DNA of 53,409 nt from Byssothecium circinans (Eukaryota > Ascomycota > Dothideomycetes > Pleosporales > Massarinaceae): contig ML977000.1 of the NCBI GenBank assembly GCA_010015675.1, forward strand, positions 8,623 to 62,031, in the 5' to 3' direction. The notes beneath the pieces were generated by a model that saw nothing but the letters and a program-made list of their open reading frames with translations, had not been told where the DNA came from and searched no databases. A program made the translations under genes and the position numbers. Shown in pieces: positions 22,273-33,624 of the stretch (the first letter of the stretch is position 1; the number at the start of each line of letters is the position of its first letter).

Positions 22273-22760
22273 TATTACTAAGGGGTATACTTGCTAAGTC
22301 CTAATCTATGTTAGGGGAGGCTAGTTAGTATAAGGTGTATACGTTAGGTAGTAAGCTTTAGTAGTTTAAGAGGTAAACGTGCTAAAGCAACTAATTCTAT
22401 AATAAACTATAGAATAACTAAGTATTAATCTAGGTAAGAGATAAACTATAGAGAGTTAACTACAAAGAATTAGAATTAAAAAGATAAAAGAGATCTATCT
22501 AGTCTTTATACTACCTACTCTATTCCTCTACTCTATCCTATAAACCTTAATCTCTAGAGATTACTACTAGAGGTAAGATTACTCTTACTCTCTTATATAA
22601 GCCTAATCTCTAGGGATTAATATTCTTAGTAAGATTAATATTACGTAACTACTAACCTAATCCTACCCTACGTATCATCGTGTTGCTAACCTCTAGTCTT
22701 AATACCCTTTACGCTGTACTATCTAGTCCTAGATACTCTATATCTATCTTATTTATAATA
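22273..22760 (-). repeat. 3' LTR of Gypsy A (488 bp)
   Basis: On the minus strand it starts TATTATAAATAAGATAG (ancestral TGTTATAAATAAG) and ends AGTAATA (ancestral AGTAACA). It matches 29327-29894 along its length with mostly transition differences. Confidence 0.9.
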
Positions 22761-22911
22761 TTATCCCCCTCTTTAGGATTATCGTCCTAATAACTATAAA
22801 GATCTAGCCGCTATACCGTATTAAGTCTTAGCTAGCGTATAAAGCATACGAGTTCCTTATTATACGTAGTGTCATATCCTTCTTAGATATTCTTTAACTT
22901 CCTACCTAACT

Positions 22912-23604
22912 ATGCCTAGAGAATCCTGTCCTTAAGTCCTAAAGGTTCCTTGTATAGATCCCCTATCTATTCCTGCTAGCACGTCTACTACTTGTCGAAA
23001 ACTACTCGCTAGTCGCATTCTAGCGAATAGTTATAAAATACCCTCTCCTTATTTAGCTTATTATAAGGAGAGTTAGAAGTATATTATAAGTTTAGACTCT
23101 AGGTACTACTTTAAGTATCTAGATTATAACTCTAAGTGTAATCTAGTCGTGACTCCTTAAAAGTAAGCTAAGCTTAATATAAAGTAGGATTGCGTACGTT
23201 AGTATTTGCTTAAGTTAGAGAAGTCTCTGCGTAAGTTGTAGCTAGAGCTACTATATCTTAATTGTTAAGAGAAAGAGATGTACTATTAAGAGTTAGCTTT
23301 AATAAAAGAGATAGAGAGCCTTAAGTATAAGGCTAGGTCTTTAACTACTACTCCTAAGAGTATAGATGCTACTATTGCGCCTTTACTACTACTACCCGTA
23401 TTAATGACTGACCTAGGCTAGTTATAGGCTAACTCTTTCTTATTTAATTCTTCCTTGTCTTTTAATTTTTCTACTTTCCTAGCGAATTTAGAGCTTATAC
23501 CCTTAGATACTATTAGTAATAATCCTTTACTAAATCCTTGTAGCCCATAAGATTCTATATTAGTTTCTAAGTATTCTAGCTATTTAGCTAGTTCTTTTAC
23601 TTAA
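22912..23604 (+). pseudogene. ORF antisense to Gypsy A: Cys-motif + coiled-coil protein, RIP-damaged
   Basis: A frame of 230 codons starts with ATG at 22912 (MPRESCP) and stays in phase to TAA 23602-23604. It runs opposite to gag-pol, between the chromodomain end and the 3' LTR. It contains a Cys-type motif now partly Tyr (RYYFKYLDYNSKCNLVVTP, ancestral RCxxCLDxNSKCxLVVTP). A heptad-like helical region follows (LLKLEKSLRKLQLELLYLN, ELALIKEIESLKYKARSL), and then a Ser/Leu/Pro-rich tail that overlaps the end of pol. All breaks are TAA/TAG/TAT-type RIP changes. The layout equals that of the antisense ORFs in elements B and A'. From memory it resembles widespread fungal 'hypothetical' proteins with a C-x2-C motif and coiled coil; function unknown. 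Confidence 0.65.
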
Positions 23605-26600
23605 CTAAGTACTTCTACTAATGTCTAAATTTCCGTAGGTCTTTAATCTCTTTAACCTTGTAATCTTTATCTTTAAGTTTGATCCGTGTCTCGACTTTAG
23701 CGTCCTGTAGTGCTAGTTTAAGGAGTAATTTATAAAAGATAAGGTATATACGTATACTTTTAGGGAGCTCTAGTTTGAACGTTACTAGTCCCTTAGCCTC
23801 TAGGATTTAAAATAGCCCTATTTAGAGGTTGTCTAGTTTATCGTATAGTCGTTTAGTTTTCAAATTTTTTTATAATAGGAAAACTTTATCCCCCTCTTTA
23901 AGGGTTAGTCTTTTAAGCCTTTTCTTATTTACTAATCTAGCTGTTATAAGGTTCTATTAAGCAATTTACTAGCTTAATTTATTATGTAGTTCGCGAAGAA
24001 GTTATGCCTTATTATTAGCTCTAGCTAAAAGACTCTCAACGTCCTTAGGATCTTAATAAGCAATTAGCTTATATCCGTAGTTCGCGTAGTACGGCGAGTA
24101 TCCTATTATTATAGATCTTATACTATTATAAGCTAATTATACTGTTAGCAGGAGTTTAACCTAGTTATCCTATAGCTTATTAGCGTATATCCTTAGATAC
24201 TATTCTAGTGTTTAGTTTGTTCATTCTATCTAACTATCTATCTATAGGTGAAAGCTAGTTAAAAGCTTCTTATTAACTCTAAGCTTTACTAGGAACGTGC
24301 TCTAGTACTTAGAGGTAAATAGTATCCTATAGTTAGTAATAAACTATTCTAGTATACTATATTAGCTAATAAGTGCCTTAGTTACTTTATAAGCTATCTC
24401 TTTAGCTGTAACTATTTCTTCTGTTAGTATAAATATTAATGCTTTAGTTAATTAGTTAATAATTACTAATATTAAGTTGCATAGCTGTGTAGATCTAGGT
24501 TCTAACAATTTTAGGAGCTTTATAATAAAGTCTATTATAACGCTAATCTACGGGCGTGCGGGTAGTTCTAGCAGTTAGAGTAATCTATAGGGCTTATATC
24601 TCTTAGGCTTATTCTTAGAATATACTAAACAGTTGCCTATTGCGTTCTAAACTACTTTTTGTACATTAGGGATTAAGTATTTATTTAAAATCTATTAAAC
24701 TGTTTTGTTAATCCTAGGGTATCTATATTCCTTAGACTTATGTAATTTCCGTATTAGGGTTAGTACGTAAGCTTTACGCAGTATAATCTACTATTCCTTA
24801 TTATAGGGTAGTCTTACTCTAAGGTAGTTAACTAAGTTATATTCTGCCCTCTATTCTAGGGTTAATTAATAGTAGTTTATAAAGTCGTGTACCTCTAGTC
24901 CCTAGTAATCAATCCTAGCTACCTTAGCTAATTAAGGTTAATTATAGCTTATACTACTATCTTTATCCTTTTATAGGACTACGTTGTACGTAATAGGTTA
25001 GTCTATTTCCTAAAGGTTAGATCTTTAGCTAAGAGTGTCTACCACTCTATTTAGTAATCCTAGGTAATAGTATACCTTAAAATTATAATCTACTATTAAC
25101 TTAGCCTATCTAACCTATTATTAGTTAAGTTTCTTAGTCGTTATAAAACTTATTAGGTTCTAGTAATCTAAGTATACCTCTACCTAGTATTTAGCGCTAA
25201 CTAACTAGGCTTACTATTATTTAGAGGCGTCTACTATCGCTAGTAGTTCCTTATTATAAACGTTATAGTTAAGCTCTACGCTTATAAACTTTTATAAGTA
25301 GTAGAATACTAGTCTCTACTTTTTATTATTACCTTATTATAAGAGAATCGCTCCTAAGGCGTAATCTAATGTATCTGTTTCTACTTATAGTAGTTGTTCT
25401 AGGTCGTGCATCTGTAGTATAGGGGCTAATAAGAATAATTCCTTAAGCTTTTTAAAAGCCTTCTATTAATCCTATCCTTAATAGAATCCCTTTTCCTTCT
25501 TAGTAATTTCTATAAGATGCGCTGTAGTTTTTAAGTATCCTATAATAAACTTCTAGTAGAAGTTAGCAAATTCTAGAAAGAATTATACATCCTTAACTAT
25601 CTTAGGTTTTAGCTATTCCCTTATAGTTTTAACTTTCTTTAGGTCTATAGTAATTCCGTCTTATAAAACTACAAATCCTAAGTAATCTATCTCTATAACG
25701 TAGAATTTATATTTTTTAGGCTGTAAGAGTAATTAATACTCTCTAAGCTTCCTAAGCACTTTCTTAACGTATTTAACATAATCCTTAAGCGTTTTTAAGG
25801 TATACACTAGTATATTATCTAGGTATATAGTTATAAAAACGTTTAAGTATTTATAGAGTACTTTGTTAATAAGCGCCTAAAATGTTATAGGCGCGTTTAT
25901 TAGTCTAAAAGTTATAACCGTATACTTATATAGTCTATAACGAGTTTTAAAGGTAGTTAGCTATTTAAAGCCTCTAGCTATTTATATTTAATAGAATCTA
26001 TCTCGTATATTAAATTTTATAATCTATTTAACTCCCTAGAGGTAGTCTATAAGTTCCTAGATTAAAGGAAAAGGGTAATAGTTCATCCTTATAATATAGT
26101 TAAGCTATCTATAATCTATATAGAGTTATAGCTTTTTATTCTTCTTTAGGATAAAAAGAATTAGTAAAGCTATTAAGCTTACACTCTCCTATATATATCC
26201 TTACCTTATATTTTTTTTAATGTAAGTTCTTAGTTCCTTCTACTAGTCTTGCGTAAGCAGATATATTAGTCCTAGGTATAACTTTGCGCCTTCTTCTAAG
26301 TAAATCTTATAATCCTATTCCTAGTAATCTAGTAATACGGTTTCCTTTTATTCCTTAAATAGATCCTAAAACTCCTCGTATTCTAGTAGTATTATTAGTT
26401 AGGGTTTATCCTTTATAGGTATAACTTTCTATATCTAAATAACTCTTAATTACAAAGGGTCCTTCTTATAGATCTTCCTAATCCTATAAGGTAATATCTT
26501 ACTAATCTATCTAGTCTAACTAGGTAAGCTCTAGATTACTAGGCTTAATCTTTTATAACATATTCTAGTAACCTTGCGCGCTAGTTCTTAGCTAAATATC

Positions 26601-29300
26601 GTGCCTTTCTACTAATTAATAGCAGGATTATGCTTCCTAAGCTAATTATAACTAATTAATATATTTTCTTTACTAAGGTCTATAATATTAAGGGATATTA
26701 TATCCTTAATTCTAAGTACGTAGAATACCACTTCTTAGGTTTCTAACCTTAAGAATCTATTACTGTAGGATATTAGTCTATCGTTAGCTAATACTACTTA
26801 TATTAGATATTCCTTATCTTAATAAGGTATATTAAATTTCTTAACTACTTATAGGTAGATAATTATCTATATAGCTCTACTATCTATAAGTACTATAAGC
26901 CTACATCTGTATACGCGCACCTCTACCTTTAGTTAATAAATTAGTAGCTCTAGGTATTATATATTATATAGGGTTATTGTAGGAATGCTCTTACTAGCGT
27001 AACCTTATCCCTAGTAGCATTCTAGTTTTTTAACCCTTATAGTTTTCTTAGAAACTAACCTAATCCTTACTTATTAGATAGGTAGATTAAATAGCTGTCC
27101 TCGTAACAAGCTATCTATAATAGACGTGCGTGCTTTATTAATAGGTTGTCTCTTTATAGGAAACTTTTCCTAAGTTTCTCTAAAAGATATACTTAATATA
27201 AGTTATTAAAGCACTAATTATAGGGTAAGTTAGTATAACTTTCTTCCCTTATAATAGCTCTAGGTAAGCGTTTTATAGTCTAAGTATACGAGATATTATC
27301 TCTAGTTGCCCTATCCTCTAGATAGCCTCGTAGCTAGTGTTATGTTTCTAGCAACGTTTGCTATACTTATCGTGTAAGTACTATCTTTCGTGCAAAAGCG
27401 TCTTCCTTAGTTTTGTTAGAAAGCACTAGGAATTTATAGCGTTTGCATACGTCTACTAAGTACTTAGAAGGGAGTAATAACTTATAGCTAGCTCTATACC
27501 TAGCCTATACTACTTCTTCTTTTAGGAGGAGATAGAACATATATCCTAGCAGCGCGTTATATTAGTTCTAGTTAAGCTCCTTATGTCCTTTATCTAAAGG
27601 ATATCCTATAGGGTAATAGTATAGATATATACTATCCTTATATTCTACTGTCTTACTATCTATCTAGCCTGCTGGCTAGTACCCTGCAACGTGCTTACTT
27701 AGCTAGTATAGCTAGTAATATGTATTATAGTACTTACTCTATCCTAGGCGTTTATACTATTATTACTAATATTTAAAGTGGTGTATATGGTAGTTATCTT
27801 CTATATAGTCCTTCTTTTAGAGAAGGGCGTAAGAGGCTTATTTAGGCGTATATTACACGCTCCTTCTCTCCTATAGGTAACTTACGTAGTATTCCCTCGT
27901 GTAGTTATACTAATTAACTTTATTATATTTATTATTAACCTTAATTTGCTATACCTTAATCTATAGGCCTTGCTCCTTTATTACTGCTACTACTACTTTG
28001 TTAGCGTGTCCTCTATATACTAGCGTGTTTTAGGTATATGTTTCTCCCTTATATACGTTGTCTCTGCATATCTAGCATAGATCATCTTTAAGCTGTTGAA
28101 GGACCTTATAGTTATCTATCTAGTTTAGGGGTTAGACTATTTTATACTTAACGTTAGAGCATGTTATCTAGGCTAAGATAGCTTCTATATCATTGTAGTT
28201 AGATAATTCTATTATCTAATCCTATTCTAGAGGTAGGTAAGTAGTAGGCTGCTATTATAGCTCCTCTAGTTCGTCCTCCTTAGGTCCTATTACCTTAAAC
28301 TTAACTATTTTTATCTTAATTACCCTAAGCTTACTAGCTTGTCCTTAGTTCTTTAAGTAGTCTTTATAGAAGTATCCTACTTTACTACATTAGAGACATG
28401 CCTTTTTCTTAAAGCATTCTTAGCGTTATTTGTAGGTTAGGCTATCTAGCTATCTTTCCTTACCCTTATTAAACTGCTTCTTTTATTAGATTTTGTCTAT
28501 TATTACTATATTACTATTGCGGTTATATTATAGTATCTTTAGTTTTCTATATCTTCTAGAGTTAGGAATAATTATTATATCCTATTACTTCTTTTATAGT
28601 GCTTGTTTGTAGAGCTAGTTATTAATTTAGGTAGCTAGGTTAATTATATCTTATAAGTTATCTAGCTTATTATAATAGATTATCCTATCCTTAACTAACT
28701 CTTTTAGCCTGTTGTAGAAGGCTGTGCGTAATAGCATATTATCTTAATTAATCTTTAACTATAGTTATTTAAACTCTATTATATACTTTGCAACTAACTT
28801 CTCCTACTAGATCTAAGATATCTTTTACTCTGCTTAAGTCTCCTTATTAAGTTTACTAAATACTTTTTAAATCTCTTCTTTAAATGCTGTCCAGCTCTTA
28901 AAGATAGCCTTCGTGTTATCTTTATAATACTTTATCTCGTTTGTAAGATAGTTATATCTAAGTAGCTGCCCTATCCTTTAGGTGTATACTAGCCGTAAGG
29001 ATCTTATCTTAGTCCCCTATTATAGAGTTAAACTAACAGTACAAATCTATATTAGTATGGAATAGCTTTAAGCTATCTTATCCTCTATTATACTTTTCTA
29101 GCGCCGTAATCTTTCTATAGGGTACAGTATCCTTAGCCTAGAGTTAAGCAATTGCCTATATTAATCTATTAATTTGTTTAGCCTATTACTATATCTAGTT
29201 AGCCTAGTTAGCTATTACTAATGCTAGACTTAAAGTAGGTGTTCTAACACTACTGCTAGCAGCACGTAGGGTAGCAGGAGCTACTATATTGTATGTTTAG
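23500..29300 (-). pseudogene. Gag-Pol remnants of Gypsy A
   Basis: Gag lies at the right end (about 29300-28300). A long Cys/His-containing linker follows. RT/RNase H lies at about 26200-25100, with YLDN at the active site where YxDD is expected. The integrase region is at about 24900-23950 and a chromodomain-like end at about 23720-23590. The same order and often the same sequence appear on the plus strand in A' (37700-41430, 48187-50330). Stops occur every few codons, nearly all TAA/TAG. A functional element would copy its RNA to cDNA and integrate it, often into heterochromatin through the chromodomain; this one cannot. Confidence 0.75.
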
Positions 29301-29326
29301 GTTCTTAAACCTATAGGTAGTTAAAG

Positions 29327-29894
29327 TATTACTAAGGGGTATACTTACTAAGTCCTAATCTATATTAGGGGAGGCTAGTTAGTATAAGGTGTATATATTA
29401 GGTAGTAAGCTTTAGTAGTTTAAGAGGTAAACGTGCTAAAGCAACTAATTCTATAATAAACTATAGAATAACTAAGTATTAATCTAGGTAAGNNNNNNNN
29501 NNAGAGGTAAACGTGCTAAAGCAACTAATTCTATAATAAACTATAGAATAACTAAGTATTAATCTAGGTAAGAGATAAACTATAGAGAGTTAACTACGAA
29601 GAATTAGAATTAGAAAGATAAAGGAGATCTATCTAGTCTTTATACTACCTACTCTATTCCTTTGCTTTATCCTATGAACCCTAATCTCTAGAGATAACTA
29701 CTAGAGGCAAGATTACTCTTACTCCCTTATATAAGCCTGATCTCTAGGGGTTAACGTTCTTAGCGAGATTAATATCACGTAACTGCTAACCTAATCCTGC
29801 CCCGCGTATTATTGTGTTGCTAACCTCTAGTCTTAACACCCTTTACGCTATACTATCTAGTCCTAGATACCCTATATCTATCTTATTTATAACA
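29327..29894 (-). repeat. 5' LTR of Gypsy A, carrying a gap and false duplication
   Basis: 568 bp including 10 Ns (29493-29502). The 70 bp before the gap (29423-29492) are repeated after it (29503-29572). Subtracting 80 bp leaves 488 bp, exactly the length of the partner LTR. On the minus strand it starts with an intact TGTTATAAATAAGA. Confidence 0.92.
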
Positions 29895-32079
29895 TTAACT
29901 ATCTATAAAATATATCATAAAATCACTCCTATTTTATAATATATCTAAATCTAAGTGTACTAGTAAAGAAAAATACCTATTTAGGATTCTAATAGATTAA
30001 AACTAACTCTGTATCTTTCCTAGCACTACTAAGATATTTAAAATCTTGATTATTCCCCTTTTTATAGATTCTAAATGCTCTAGTACCTTTAGTGTTAACT
30101 AATACTAAGATTATTTAGGTAGGGGCTTCTTTAATAAGTTAAGTTAGAGGTCTCTCTTTTTATTCTAATAACTTGCAGCTACTAGGTCCTATCTATAGAG
30201 TAATTAGTGTATATATTCTCTATTACTACTCTTTATTACTAACCCTTTCTTTATAAAACTCTAAAATCCTATTCTTATCTTTCTCTTATACTATAATTCT
30301 TTTAACTTTTATCACTATTAATCCTACTTAGATGGAGGATAGTTTATCTTAGATTATAGGCTATATTCTATATAAGTGCGTTACGTATAGGTATTTACTT
30401 AAGGAGTAGTTATAAAAAAGGATATTCCTTAAATTTAGGTAGAAGTATTAAGATTATAATATCTATAGATATTATTTTTACTAGGACACTTAAGCCTCTT
30501 ACATGCTAGGCTAAAGATAGTTATTACTACCTAAGCATAATTATCTAACCTACTATTATTATAAAAAGTAAGCTACTACTACTATAGTATAATTATATTA
30601 AATACGTAATAATCCTACTAAATATATAATAATCCTACTAAACGTAACGATCCTATTAGATACATAATAATTATAAATAATTATAGAATAATTATAACCT
30701 ATTACTAGACTATTTTTAACCTCTCTACTATAAATACTATTACACTATAGCTAGTAAATAGTTATCTTTATAATAGAATAACTAAGGTAGAAGACTATTA
30801 TAAACCTTTTTATCTTAATTTAGATAATTATAAGTTCTCTATAAGCAGGGTAATACACTCTAGCCTTTTATAGGAAACTTATTAACTTTTACTAGTAAAG
30901 TAGTGGCTAGAATTTAAAGTAGTAATCTAAAGGTAGATATTAAGTATCCTTTAATATATAAGATTTATGATAGAGAAATAGAATATATCTAGAATAATAA
31001 ATAATTTAGCTGCCTAGTCCTAATAGAACTAAGATCTACTTATACTACTTAATACTAAGTCTTACACTATTATCTAGTCTATATATACCTTTAAATTCTA
31101 TAATAGTCTTTAACTACTTCACCTAGCTAGATATATTATTATAGAGAGTAGTTATGGCGCTAGGGCCCTATCTTAGATAAGTAATTAGATAAGTAGAGAG
31201 AGGTACTAGATTATAGCTTTACCTATACCACGTTAGTAAGTATTAGACGTAGCTTTATAAACACTAGGAAGCGTAGCTAAGAAATCCTTATCTAGGGTAT
31301 TAGCCTCTATAACCCTTAGTAGGGTAGGTGCGGCTAATAAAAGGTACTACTTAAGGTATAACTTAAGAAACCTTATCTAAGTAGGCGTAACCACCTTTTC
31401 TTAGCTAGAGTTTAGAGATTAAGTAATCTTTAAATTAGTTAATTATATTACTATAATCTAGTCCTTATAAATAACTAGTCTAAATCCTATTAACGTTTTC
31501 TACCTAGTTATCCTCTTCCTTTAGAGTGTAGAACGTATATATATATGCATAAGTTAGACTACTATAACTAGGTTTTTATATTCATAGTTCTTATCCTTAG
31601 GTTAGTCTTAAAATTATAGCTCTAGTTATTAGATAGCTACTTATAAGATATTTAGTCTAACTAAGTAATAAAAAGGTAAGAAAATATCTAAACACCCTAA
31701 TAGTTTAGTAAACTAGAAGTTAAATAAGAGCTTATTAAAGAAATCATACTAATAGATTAAAGAGTTAAAGGCTAAATTACTCTACTATATTTAGGTTTAA
31801 ATATAGCTTATAGTAGAAATAATCTATATTTCTACCTAAGAAGATATATCACGCATCTATAGGGGTTAGGATAACTTAGCTAATAGTAACTATTAAGGTT
31901 ATATATTAATTTAATATAAGATTTATTAGGCGTTACGTTAGTTAGCAATATTAGGGTTTTTAAAAATAGCCTATTAGCCTACGCTTAAAAGGTATAAGAA
32001 CTACTATTTACTCCTTAAGAATAGTACCTATAAGCGTATCTTCTACGCCCTTTCTATTAACTTACTTACTTAAAGCACT
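29895..32079 (+). other. RIP-degraded older DNA, continuation of 18185-22272
   Basis: Near 30360-30480 a plus frame reads LYKCVTYRYLLKE, which could be a mutated version of the YxCVTCQRLL type segment of OrsD/DUF3505-like fungal proteins; this is weak. Other Gln-restored frames run from about 30700 to 31950 without recognisable motifs. No intact gene, tRNA or LTR is seen. Confidence 0.3.
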
Positions 32080-33624
32080 CTCTAATATAGCTTTACTTAG
32101 TAACGCTAGCCCTACCTATATTTAATCTTTCCTATTTAATTAGATCCCTCTTCTAGACTTCTTCTTCCCTAGCTTTACCCTTATAACCTCTCTAGCTTAG
32201 TCCCTTCTTACTAGTAGTCTAAATATCTATAGTTAAGTACTCTATACCTATAGTTTACTACTATTATTTAGGAAGTATACTTTAAAATATTTAGAGAAGT
32301 TGCTAGAAACCTACTTTTATTAGTATATCTATCCTTAGTAGTAATATTAACTCTTAATACACCTATAGTATTAAGGATTAAGGTACCCTATACTAATAAA
32401 GCATATAATATACTTATTTTCTAGGTCTACTCTTAGCTATTTATGTGATTAGCACGTACTTCCCTTACTAAGGTAGATCTTAAATTATCTATAGAACCTA
32501 GATTATATACTAAAAAGAAGTTACTATACTATTTACCTTATAATAGTTACTTATTCTTCTAGCATAAATACTATCTATTTATATTTAATTACTAAAGAAG
32601 CCTAGGAGAGTTTAGTTATACTAGAGAGAAAGTCTATATTTTATACTTTAGGCGTAATCCTACTATTCTTGAGGAGCTCTTAAATAAGTGCTAATAGTAC
32701 TATTTAGAGTTAGTTAAGAATAAACCTTATATCTTTAAGTACTAACAAGATAGGTAGAAAGCTTCTAAGTTAATAGCTAAAAGAGAGATATTAACTATAA
32801 TTATTAAGATAAAGCTAAAAGAGATATTACTAGGTAACGTAACTAAGTTCCTAGACCCTAAAACTAGGACTTAGTACTCCTAGCACAGCCTTCCTTATTA
32901 ATAAGGATACCTACTTTATAGACTACCTAGAACTAGAAAATCTAGCCTTTACCTTTCTATTATAGACTACTTTAATTTAGACGTTTACGTCCTTACTATA
33001 TCTAGTTTAAATAATTACTCTTTAAAATCTTTCTTTACTAAGCTCCTATAGCACTGCATTATCCTCCTTAAGGATGTTAACGTAATTACTATGCATTAAA
33101 AACCTAGTAGTAGTATAGATAAAAGCTAGAATATAAGCTAAAATAGCCTTACTAATATAAAGGTATCTCTATTAACCCTCCTTAATATTTTAGATAGCCT
33201 AGTATTATCTATAGGTAGATTATTAATTATAACAACTAACTATATTAAACGCCGAGATCTAGCACTTATACGTCCTAGCTATATAGATATAAAGCTTAAG
33301 CTCTACCTAGTAAATAAAGATATAATTAATTAGCTATTCTATTTTATCTATAACACCCCTCTAAAGGTTAACATTTATAGAGATAAATTAGAGTAAAACG
33401 TCTATTAAGCTAAGGAAGAGAGAGTTATAGAAGACTATAAGTTACTTTATTTAGTATAAAAGTTTATAGCAAAGGTACTAAAGCTAGAATTTAGTCTAGC
33501 TAAGGTCCTATCTTTTTTACTAGTAAATAAGTATTCACCCTACTATACTATTACTAATGTAGCAGCGTAGATAGCTTTAAGAGGAAAGGATAAAATTTAC
33601 TAGAATAATATTATGGACGCTTAA
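32080..33624 (+). pseudogene. BCS1-like AAA ATPase gene, destroyed by RIP
   Basis: The N-terminal part (about 32080-32330) reads LLDFFFPSFTLITSLAQSLL and KYLEKLLETYFYQYI in one frame. From about 32340 the frame changes (an indel or a lost intron) and continues to 33624. The BCS1_N segment is clear (PYTNKAYNILIF, YFRRNPTILEELLNKC, YLFIFNY). The Walker A loop at 32905-32946 now reads GYLLYRLPRTRKSS, with Gly changed to Arg by G-to-A mutations. Walker B follows as HCIILLKDVNVI, then SLLTLLNILDS, LLIITTN and the RPSYIDIKLKL arginine-finger segment. The end LEFSLAKVLSFLLVNKYSP is typical. Family members are membrane-anchored, mostly mitochondrial AAA proteins. Many TAA/TAG make it dead. It is a host-type gene, not a transposon gene. 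Confidence 0.8.

Larger units (their letters stand above)
22273..29894 (-). mobile_element. Ty3/Gypsy chromovirus-type retrotransposon A, complete, RIP-killed
   Basis: Two LTRs (22273-22760 and 29327-29894) bound the element, and both flanks read TTAAC (22268-22272 and 29895-29899), a 5-bp target duplication. On the minus strand the order is 5' LTR, gag, protease/RT, RNase H, integrase, chromodomain, antisense ORF, polypurine tract (AAAGAGGGGGAT next to 22760) and 3' LTR. RT appears as YLDNILVY near 25800-25830. The LTR length difference of 80 bp is fully explained by the N-gap duplication in the right LTR. Confidence 0.9.
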
